NCBI GenBank assembly: GCA_036419695.1
Contig: CP143946.1
Span: forward strand, 3,466,001 to 3,530,000
Direction of reading: 5' to 3'
DNA: 64,000 nucleotides
Source of the DNA: [Clostridium] symbiosum
GTDB lineage: Bacteria; Bacillota; Clostridia; Lachnospirales; Lachnospiraceae
Below are positions 57,903-64,000 of the stretch, piece after piece. The position numbers and the translations under genes are program-made. The notes below the pieces were generated by a model. It made no database searches. It saw only the letters and a program-made list of their open reading frames with translations, and had not been told where the DNA came from. Every line of letters begins with the position of its first letter. Position 1 is the first letter of the stretch.

Positions 57903-58753
57903 AATAAGCCCTCCTCAATTTTCTCGTAATCAGACTGCATCTCAGCCAAAGCTGCCTTAAGCTGCTCCGGTGACACAGTAGGGCAATGGCCGTTAATGCC
58001 TCCCGCTATTTCACTCCATCCATGGCCCTTTTCCGTCTCTAATACAATCATGGAAGGACGGCCGTTCTGTGACTTTGCCTTTTCGATTGCATTCTGTATT
58101 TCATTGACGTCATGACCGTTTACATCCTGGGCAAACCAGCCGAAGGATTCAAATTTAGCTTTAATATCTCCCAATGAACAGATATCATCTGTATACCCGT
58201 CCAACTGGATATGATTATAGTCCACAAACGCAATCAGATTGGAAAGTTTTCGCTGGGCTGCAAAAAGCGCCATTTCCCACACCTGGCCTTCCTGTATTTC
58301 ACCATCACCCAGAATCAGGAAAACCTTATTCTCTCTGCCGTCCAGTTTCATTCCATAAGCCACTCCGGCTGCTGTAGATGCTCCCTGTCCCAAAGAGCCT
58401 GTCGTCATATCAATTCCTGTCGTAAGATTCCTGTCACAATGGCTTGGAAGGTGTGTACCAGGCCTGTTAAGCGTCATCAATTCACTTTCCGGAAAATAAC
58501 CTTTAAGAGCCAGTGCTGAATAAATAGCCGGACCGGCATGTCCTTTGGAACAAACCAGCCAGTCCCTCTCCTCCCATTCTGGATTTTTACTGTCAAATTT
58601 CATCTCTTTACCGTAAAGCACTGCCAGCAAATCCGCTATGGATAAAGAGCCGCCCACATGTCCTACTCCCAGGGAGCCGATCGTTTTCATCGTATACATC
58701 TGGATTGTTTTCGAAAAAAGTTTTAACTCTTTTGCCTCTTTCTCATTTAACAT
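57899..58753 (-). CDS. Transketolase N-terminal subunit
   Basis: The 284-residue protein has the thiamine-diphosphate domain: VGHVGGSLSIADLLAVLYG, CSKGHAGPAIYSALALKGYF, GSLGQGASTAAGVAYGMKLD, and the metal/diphosphate motif GDGEIQEGQ ending in FVDYNHIQLDG. It is half of a normal transketolase. GTAAGGAGAAAGGAAT precedes the ATG. It is the first gene of the operon. AT-rich sequence with GntR-type dyads separates it from the divergent GntR gene. No sugar kinase, isomerase or epimerase gene accompanies it. Confidence 0.93.
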   Translation of the reverse strand: MLNEKEAKELKLFSKTIQMYTMKTIGSLGVGHVGGSLSIADLLAVLYGKEMKFDSKNPEWEERDWLVCSKGHAGPAIYSALALKGYFPESELMTLNRPGTHLPSHCDRNLTTGIDMTTGSLGQGASTAAGVAYGMKLDGRENKVFLILGDGEIQEGQVWEMALFAAQRKLSNLIAFVDYNHIQLDGYTDDICSLGDIKAKFESFGWFAQDVNGHDVNEIQNAIEKAKSQNGRPSMIVLETEKGHGWSEIAGGINGHCPTVSPEQLKAALAEMQSDYEKIEEGLL

Positions 58754-58804
58754 ATTCCTTTCTCCTTACTTCCCTATGCTTTCAACATTTTATTTAATTA
58801 TTTA

Positions 58805-58926
58805 AACTTTATAAAGTTGTTTTATATTTAATATAATATCTGCAAATAATATAAATTTCAATTGGCGTTTTTAACAAATATAAAGCCTTATTTTTGGTAA
58901 TAAAGTTTTTATATACTTTATAAAGT
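58805..58926. promoter_or_regulatory. GntR-type operators ACTTTATAAAGT between transketolase operon and GntR gene
   Basis: AACTTTATAAAGTT (58805-58818) and ACTTTATAAAGT (58915-58926) are the same 12-bp perfect dyad 109 bp apart in a very AT-rich gap. One is close to the transketolase start, the other closer to the GntR start. This fits repression of both directions, possibly with looping. Confidence 0.6.
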
Positions 58927-59044
58927 TATTTATATTTTATAAAAATCTCATTTTATTATTGAACTAATGGGAATTTTAATATATAATAGATATATCATTT
59001 ATTCGATTATCTGTTTGAAAATAAAATAAGGAGGGGGAGAATTG

Positions 59045-59707
59045 ATGAAAACACAATCTTCTGCCAGTTTGACAGAACCTGTATATGACCATATATTAAA
59101 CCTTATCTTAAATATGGAACTGAAACCAGGGGATCGCATCCCGGAGGTCGCCATCGCACAGGAATTGGGTGTCAGCCGTACTCCCGTAAGAAATGCTCTA
59201 AAACAGCTTGAAAATGAGGGGCTTGTAGTAATTTATCCCAACCGTTTTGTACAGGTCGCTACCTATGACGATGAGATGATCCAGAATTTGGGAATTATGC
59301 GGATCGCGGTGGATTCCATGGCTGTCCGCCTTGCAATTTTCCGTGGAAGTAATGAAGATTTTCACCGTCTCAGAACTCTGGCAGAGAAATGTTGTATGAT
59401 AGACGAGAACGCCGGACGTCTGGAACGGATACGCAATGATTACCTTTTCCACCTGCAGCTCAGTATTATTGCCAGGAATCCTGTCCTGGAAAAATATCAG
59501 TCACAGTTTCTCCGGCAGATGGAGGTAATGCTCTCATACCGTTTTGTTGAAGCTATGACTGCCAGCGTCACTCACCTGATGATCGCCGACGCCATCGAGG
59601 CTCGGGATGAAGAGCTGGCTGTGAGGCTGACTGCGACCCATCTCGCGGAATTCTACCACCTGAAAGAAAACTTTCCGTTCCTGCTTAAGAATACGCAGCT
59701 GCTGTAG
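59045..59707 (+). CDS. GntR family regulator (FCD type) of the transketolase operon
   Basis: The 220-residue protein has a GntR winged helix (VYDHILNLILNMELKPGDRI, PEVAIAQELGVSRTPVRNAL, KQLENEGLVVIYP) and an all-helical FCD ligand domain. The ATG at 59045 follows AAGGAGGGGGAGAATTG. It is divergent from the split transketolase operon, and two identical dyads lie between them, so it probably represses that operon and itself until a sugar-derived ligand binds. The ligand is unknown. Confidence 0.9.
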   Translation: MKTQSSASLTEPVYDHILNLILNMELKPGDRIPEVAIAQELGVSRTPVRNALKQLENEGLVVIYPNRFVQVATYDDEMIQNLGIMRIAVDSMAVRLAIFRGSNEDFHRLRTLAEKCCMIDENAGRLERIRNDYLFHLQLSIIARNPVLEKYQSQFLRQMEVMLSYRFVEAMTASVTHLMIADAIEARDEELAVRLTATHLAEFYHLKENFPFLLKNTQLL

Positions 59708-59730
59708 CGAGCTTGAAAATAATGCACGCA

Positions 59731-59794
59731 AAAAACCGTCCGGATATACCAATGCCTTTTCCTTTCATGGTCTTGGCCTGTCCGAACGGTTTTT
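59731..59794. terminator. Bidirectional terminator after the GntR gene
   Basis: AAAAACCGTCCGGA (from 59731) pairs with TCCGAACGGTTTTT (to 59794), enclosing a smaller ACCAATG/CATGGT hairpin. It separates the GntR gene from the convergent M20 gene. Confidence 0.8.
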
Positions 59795-59812
59795 CTATAT
59801 AATTTTCTTATT

Positions 59813-61012
59813 TCAGTCCTTCAGATATTCTATCGCAACAGCGGCCATCGTCCTCGACGCCAGCTTTATATATGCTTCATCCACCTTAAAGTCCGGATTA
59901 TGAACCGGAGCGCCTTCGCCTGTACCCATCATGATATAACAGGAAGGCACCTTTTGTGAAAAGAAGCCGAAATCTTCCGAAGCCAGTCTGAGAAGATCGC
60001 CGGTGACAATTTCCGGATACGGCTCATCTGTGAGAAACCCCTTATAAAGCGATTTCTCATTCTCTTTGATAGTGGAAACCACCTGCTTTGCCAGGGTTTT
60101 GTCATTATAAACCGCCGCATACCCCTCTTCAAATTTCACTTCGCAACTTCCGCCCATGGCGGATGCAATCCCTTCCGACAGGGAACGTATCTTCTCCATC
60201 ATAACTCTCCTGGTCTGTGATTCAGCATTGCGCATCATGCCATGCATTTCAACCCGGTCGGTAATCACGTTGAGAGCAGCTCCGCCGGATATCATCCCCA
60301 TATTAAGAGTTGAATGCTCCATAGGGCTTAAATTCTTCGGCACCAGCGTGTTGAGAGCGACGATGATCGAAGCGGCGATATAGACGGCGTCAACTCCCTC
60401 CTGCGGCTCTGAGGAATGAGCCGCTTTTCCATGCACCACAATTTTACATCGGTCGGAAAACGCCGTCACCGGGCCAACGCCCACATAGAACTTTCCCCGC
60501 TGATCGGATGTCACATGAAGCGCCATGCAGGCGTCGGGAAGTTCCTCCAAAAGCCCTGCCTCTATCATCTGGCGGCCGCCTCCTCCGCGCTCCTCCGCAG
60601 GCTGGAATACCAACTTAACCCTGCCGCACCAAAATTCCTTCATTCGGTTTAGAATTTCTCCGACAGCCAGCAAATTTGCCGTATGTACATCATGGCCGCA
60701 GGCATGCATGATGCCTTTATTCAGGGAACGAAAAGGCACCTGCGCTGTCTCTTCGATGGGCAGTGCATCCATATCGGCCCGGAGCATTAAAAGCCGCCCC
60801 GGCTTACCGCTGTCGATTACCGCAACGATTCCTGGCTCCACCGGACTTTCCTCGTAGGGAATTCCCATCCGCCGAAGCTCCTGCATCACTAGCCCTGCCG
60901 TCTTATATTCTTCAAAGGCCAGCTCCGGTTTCTGATGAATCATCCTGCGGACGGCGATTGTATGCATCTCCAGGCTGTCGGACAGCCAAAGAAGCGTTTC
61001 CACTTGTTCCAT
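59813..61012 (-). CDS. M20 family amidohydrolase (hippurate hydrolase/aminoacylase-like)
   Basis: The 399-residue protein has the M20 metal site (MHACGHDVHTANLL, catalytic Glu pair in VFQPAEERGGGGRQM, metal His in FKVDEA-preceding GEGAPVHNPDF) and the dimerisation lid (VVHGKAAHSSEPQEGVDAV). Members remove acyl groups from amino acids or split small peptides in the cytoplasm. GACAGGAGGAAAGACATAA precedes the ATG. It follows the VWA gene by 53 bp on the same strand but need not share its function. Confidence 0.9.
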   Translation of the reverse strand: MEQVETLLWLSDSLEMHTIAVRRMIHQKPELAFEEYKTAGLVMQELRRMGIPYEESPVEPGIVAVIDSGKPGRLLMLRADMDALPIEETAQVPFRSLNKGIMHACGHDVHTANLLAVGEILNRMKEFWCGRVKLVFQPAEERGGGGRQMIEAGLLEELPDACMALHVTSDQRGKFYVGVGPVTAFSDRCKIVVHGKAAHSSEPQEGVDAVYIAASIIVALNTLVPKNLSPMEHSTLNMGMISGGAALNVITDRVEMHGMMRNAESQTRRVMMEKIRSLSEGIASAMGGSCEVKFEEGYAAVYNDKTLAKQVVSTIKENEKSLYKGFLTDEPYPEIVTGDLLRLASEDFGFFSQKVPSCYIMMGTGEGAPVHNPDFKVDEAYIKLASRTMAAVAIEYLKD

Positions 61013-61065
61013 TTATGTCTTTCCTCCTGTCACTTTATCACGTCATCAACTGGCACATTCCCTGC

Positions 61066-62265
61066 CTATTCTCCTTTTTTCAAAGTTTTGATTCCATTCT
61101 CCAGTCCGCTTACCGTCAGGGGAAACATGGCTATCCGCTCCCGTATCAGGCCGATGGTCTGATAGCCGTATGTGTAATCCCAAACCTTTTCATTGATCGG
61201 GTTCAGCCAGATAGACGATGGAAATCTCCGTTTTAATGTCTCCAGCCAGTAAAGGCCTGTCTTGTCGTTGCGGTGAAAATAATCGAGGCTCCCGCCCCGG
61301 TAAAGCAGTTCCGACGGAGCCATCGCTCCGTCCCCCACCAGAATCACCTTATATTCCGATTTCAGGTTGTTCATCACCCACTCCGTCTGCACCTTTTCTC
61401 TCCAGTTGCAGGACGGCGTTGTAAACAGATAGTCATAAAAACAATTATGAAAATAGTACACCTTCAAATCTTTAAAATGGGCGGACCGGTCCACCGCCTG
61501 AAACAGCCTGTTGCAGAGCTCTGCATAACTCCACATGGAGCCGCCGCTGTCCATGAGAAGGAGCAGTTTCGTCTGATTTTTTCTCGGCCGTTCCATGACA
61601 AGCTCCAGTCTTCCGCCCTGGTCACACGTTCTTTCTATCGTCTTCTCCACGTTGAGTTCCGTCTTCGGACCGTCTTCACGGCAGGAAAGAAGGCGCAGCT
61701 TTCTAAGGGCAATCTGGAACTGCCGTACCTGAAGGACAGAATCGTCCCTGAAATCCCTGTAACTGCGCTCCTCCGCCACCTGGAGGGCGCTTCTGTTCTT
61801 ACCCGGGCCGCCTACCCGTATCCCCTTGGGGCTGTAGCCGGAATGGCCGAATGCACTCGTTCCGCCCGTCCCGATCCATTTATTGCCGCCGTGGTGCTGC
61901 TCGTGCTGTTCCTTCAGGCGCTCCTCCATCATTTTCCGGATTTCGTCCAGGCCAAGACCGTCAAAGCGGGCATCCACCTCATCCTTATCATAGGGCGTCT
62001 GTTCCCTGGCTTTGGAGAGCCAGTCGAGGACCTCCTGGGGCAGACTTTCGTACGTGGTGACATTTTTAAAATATTCCAGGAAGGCCTGGTCGAATTTGTC
62101 GTAATCCGATTCTTTCTTTACGAGAACCGCCCTGGCCATATAGTAAAACTCCGTCAGGCTGGCCTCGTTCAGATTCATGGACAAAGCATCCATCAGGCTG
62201 TTCCACTCATTCAGCCCCGTCTTCATCCCCTGGCGGCGCAAAAGATAAAGAAAATCAGTAAACAT
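61066..62265 (-). CDS. VWA domain protein (CoxE-like) paired with MoxR ATPase
   Basis: The 399-residue protein has an N-terminal helical region and a C-terminal von Willebrand A domain (from about residue 215) with a metal-ion-dependent site of the form DSGGS in LLLMDSGGSMWSYAELC, which departs from DxSxS at the middle Ser. CoxE-like VWA proteins work with MoxR ATPases to mature or insert cofactors into enzymes. GCAGGTGGAGAACAGAC precedes the ATG. It overlaps the MoxR gene by 11 bases. The client protein is unknown. Confidence 0.87.
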   Translation of the reverse strand: MFTDFLYLLRRQGMKTGLNEWNSLMDALSMNLNEASLTEFYYMARAVLVKKESDYDKFDQAFLEYFKNVTTYESLPQEVLDWLSKAREQTPYDKDEVDARFDGLGLDEIRKMMEERLKEQHEQHHGGNKWIGTGGTSAFGHSGYSPKGIRVGGPGKNRSALQVAEERSYRDFRDDSVLQVRQFQIALRKLRLLSCREDGPKTELNVEKTIERTCDQGGRLELVMERPRKNQTKLLLLMDSGGSMWSYAELCNRLFQAVDRSAHFKDLKVYYFHNCFYDYLFTTPSCNWREKVQTEWVMNNLKSEYKVILVGDGAMAPSELLYRGGSLDYFHRNDKTGLYWLETLKRRFPSSIWLNPINEKVWDYTYGYQTIGLIRERIAMFPLTVSGLENGIKTLKKGE

Positions 62266-63067
62266 GTCTGTTCTCCACCTGCTTTAAGTCCTCTGTCTTT
62301 TTTAACAGCACTCCGGCAAAAGGTATCTCCCGTTCCAGTTTCTTTACGGAAATTCCGCCAATTGCCAGCGCCTGTATCCAGTCGAGCACTTCGGACGTGC
62401 TCGGTTTCTTCTGAAGTCCCCTGATATCCCTGACCCTGTAAAATGCATCCAGCACCCCGTCAATCAGTTTCTGATCCAGCTCCGGATAATGGGCTTTTAT
62501 AATCCGCTCCATCATCGGCGCATCCGGGAATGCAATATAGTGGAAAATACAGCGCCTCAGGAATGCGTCCGGCAGCTCCTTCTCCGCATTCGAGGTGATG
62601 ATGACAATCGGGCGCACCGACGCCTTCACCGTCTCCCCGGTCTCAGGAATGTAGAATTCCATCTTGTCCAGTTCCCAGAGAAGGTCATTCGGGAACTCTA
62701 AATCGGCCTTGTCAATCTCATCGATCAGCAGAACCACCTGCTTATCCCGTTTAAAAGCCTCCCCCAGTTTGCCCAGGCGGATGTATTTACCGATATCATT
62801 TACCCCCTCTGTCCCAAACTGGCTGTCATACAGCCTCTGGACCGTATCATAAACATAGAGGCCGTCCTGTGCCCTGGTCGTGGATTTAATATTCCAGATC
62901 AGAAGCTCCATCCCCAGAGAATTGGCGATTGCCTCGGCCAGCATCGTCTTTCCGGTTCCCGGCTCCCCTTTCAGAAGCAGAGGCTTCTTTAATGCGGCAG
63001 CGATATTGACACTGCGGATCAGCTCGTCTGATGCGATATATTCTTCACTTCCATGAAATTGCAGCAT
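62255..63067 (-). CDS. MoxR family AAA+ ATPase
   Basis: The 270-residue protein has Walker A (LLLKGEPGTGKTMLAEAIAN, about residues 33-52), Walker B (VVLLIDEIDKADLEFPNDLL), sensor 1 (IVIITSNAEKELPDAFLRRC) and the arginine finger, as in MoxR chaperone ATPases. TTAAAAAGGAGAATATC precedes the ATG. It is encoded directly upstream of the VWA protein with an overlap, the standard MoxR-VWA arrangement. Confidence 0.92.
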   Translation of the reverse strand: MLQFHGSEEYIASDELIRSVNIAAALKKPLLLKGEPGTGKTMLAEAIANSLGMELLIWNIKSTTRAQDGLYVYDTVQRLYDSQFGTEGVNDIGKYIRLGKLGEAFKRDKQVVLLIDEIDKADLEFPNDLLWELDKMEFYIPETGETVKASVRPIVIITSNAEKELPDAFLRRCIFHYIAFPDAPMMERIIKAHYPELDQKLIDGVLDAFYRVRDIRGLQKKPSTSEVLDWIQALAIGGISVKKLEREIPFAGVLLKKTEDLKQVENRHVY

Positions 63068-63576
63068 GATATTCTCCTTTTTAATAATGTTCTTTCGTTG
63101 GATCCCAATACTTTAGGAACCCGGATTTAGTGCTCGTAGTATATCATATCCACTTCGTGAATATGAGTCTCCGACGGAATTCAGCGCCAGACTTTCTGCG
63201 GCAAGCGCAGAAATCTGCATGCGCATGATATAATGTCCGCAATGCGGACATTATATCATAACCCCAGTCCTGTTAACCACTACTATTTTATAAAATATCT
63301 ATAGACCGGGGAACAAAAGCAGAAAGGACAACGACGCCGGGACGGCCGCAGCTTCGTCTTCTTCCTTGAAAATGGAGAGTTATCGACGTGGCAGCTGCAT
63401 CCTCCTCCGCCGTCTTCCAGAGGCAGCCCCGCTTCTATACTAACTGCTGTCTTCACAAGAAGCACTGAAAATCAGTGACTTTTTAAAACGCATATGCTAT
63501 GATGAGATCAGCCATCCAGGCCATAATAGCCTACAGCCCGGCCTTCGGCTAAACAGTAATGAATCAGGAGTTATCT
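63068..63576. other. Intergenic region with hairpins between MoxR and MATE genes
   Basis: No supported gene was seen in 509 bp. It holds a single inverse copy of the 46-bp repeat type (TTTAGTGCTCGTAGTATA, 63126-63143), a hairpin TTTCTGCG-GCAAG-CGCAGAAA (63193-63213) and a perfect 16-bp-arm palindrome (63225-63259). The rest is unremarkable. Confidence 0.55.
63225..63259. repeat. Perfect palindrome, 16-bp arms
   Basis: ATGATATAATGTCCGC (63225-63240) is exactly complementary to 63244-63259 with a 3-base centre AAT. Each arm contains TATAAT-like sequence, so it could be an operator over back-to-back -10 boxes or a cruciform. It is not followed by a T run. Confidence 0.6.
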
Positions 63577-64000
63577 ATGACAAAAGGAAATATCACAAAA
63601 ATACTGTTTCAGTTTGCTGCCCCTCTTGTGGCCAGCAGTCTGCTGCAACAATTGTATAATATCGCCGACTCCATGATTGCCGGCAACTTTATCGGTGAGA
63701 ATGCGGTCGCCGCCATCGGTGTTTCAACCAGTATTGTCATGTTCTTTACCAACGTGATAATCGGTTTTACCACCGGTGTCTCCATCTATATTGCCCAATT
63801 GACGGGACGTCAGGAGAAGGAGAAAATCGGGGAGGCAGCCCGCACCTCCTTTCTCTATCTTCTCCCCGCTTCCATCGTAATGGCCTTTCTAAGCCTCGGC
63901 ATTATTGATCAGGTGCTGGCCATGATGCATACGGATGCAAGTATCTTCGCCATGACAAAAACTTATATTTCCGTGATTTTCATTGGAATTCCGTTTGTCA
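63577..64000 (+). CDS. MATE family efflux transporter, 3' end cut by window
   Basis: The frame starts at 63577 after ATCAGGAGTTATCT and runs off the right edge; 141 codons are visible. The N-terminus (ILFQFAAPLVASSLLQQLYN, IADSMIAGNFIGENAVAAIG) is the typical MATE first bundle with three to four membrane segments. It resembles the DinF/NorM-like branch and is distinct from the MATE protein at 22043-23374. Confidence 0.9.
   Translation, partial: MTKGNITKILFQFAAPLVASSLLQQLYNIADSMIAGNFIGENAVAAIGVSTSIVMFFTNVIIGFTTGVSIYIAQLTGRQEKEKIGEAARTSFLYLLPASIVMAFLSLGIIDQVLAMMHTDASIFAMTKTYISVIFIGIPFV

Noticed and set aside
51633..58753. Assignment of the operon to the transketolase-type sulfoquinovose pathway
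   Set aside because: The split transketolase and an iron-type dehydrogenase fit, but the required isomerases are missing and the dehydrogenase looks like the 4-hydroxybutyrate type.
61273..62424. A 383-codon open frame antisense to the VWA gene
   Set aside because: It covers the VWA and MoxR coding sequences on the other strand and resembles no protein; a shadow.

Overview
The window looks like a chromosomal segment of an anaerobic, amino-acid- and organic-acid-fermenting member of the Clostridia, most likely Lachnospiraceae. This is an inference from several things: GGAGG-type ribosome binding sites almost everywhere, GC content near one half, a superoxide reductase/rubredoxin pair, ferredoxin-tailed aldo/keto reductases, a choline-binding-repeat/DUF1266 surface protein, and the 4-hydroxybutyrate to crotonyl-CoA enzymes. 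No rRNA, tRNA or CRISPR array was seen. Both ends cut a gene (a methyltransferase at the left, a MATE transporter at the right).

Layout. 1-9.4 kb: housekeeping and stress genes (two methyltransferases, a GNAT, a cytidylate-kinase-like protein, a LysR, a Cys/Gly-rich secreted protein, a CoA-disulfide reductase-rhodanese, an L,D-transpeptidase), with a 0.9 kb palindromic repeat element at 5.8-6.7 kb. 9.9-14.3 kb: superoxide reductase and rubredoxin, facing an operon made only of regulators (LysR, OmpR-type response regulator, histidine kinase, Crp/Fnr). 14.4-17.1 kb: a second palindromic element interrupted by an IS3-family insertion sequence. 17.2-23.4 kb: a MutS2-like ATPase without Smr domain, a DUF2809 protein behind 46-bp tandem repeats, two GNATs, and a TetR/MATE pair. 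23.5-34.7 kb: an organic-acid island (anion transporter, LysR, CMD-like protein, 4-hydroxybutyrate-type dehydrogenase, MmgE/PrpD, RraA, second LysR, SDR, FAH hydrolase, aminotransferase). 34.9-45.4 kb: a surface protein, then a LuxC/LuxE/ACP/AMP-ligase operon divergent from 4-hydroxybutyryl-CoA dehydratase and CoA-transferase genes. 45.5-51.5 kb: two ferredoxin-tailed aldo/keto reductases, a membrane-protease/TPR pair and a sigma-54 activator. 51.6-59.7 kb: a sugar or polyol operon (split transketolase, zinc alcohol dehydrogenase, two-part sodium symporter, unknown protein, iron-type dehydrogenase, transaldolase) with a divergent GntR regulator. 59.8-64 kb: an M20 amidohydrolase, a MoxR/VWA pair and the start of a second MATE gene.

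The most interesting region is 36.4-45.4 kb. An operon encoding a bioluminescence-type fatty-acid reductase (LuxC and LuxE), a dedicated acyl carrier protein, an AMP-ligase, a CGGC-MaoC fusion and a NifU-like protein, with no luciferase in view, is divergent from abfD-abfT. The intergenic region carries two back-to-back sigma-54 promoter matches and a shared pair of TGTTGC-N6-GCAACA dyads. A PAS-AAA+-Fis activator 8 kb away is a candidate regulator. This suggests one regulon coupling 4-hydroxybutyryl/crotonyl-CoA chemistry to carrier-protein-bound acyl reduction. The reaction product is unknown, and the link between the parts is inference.
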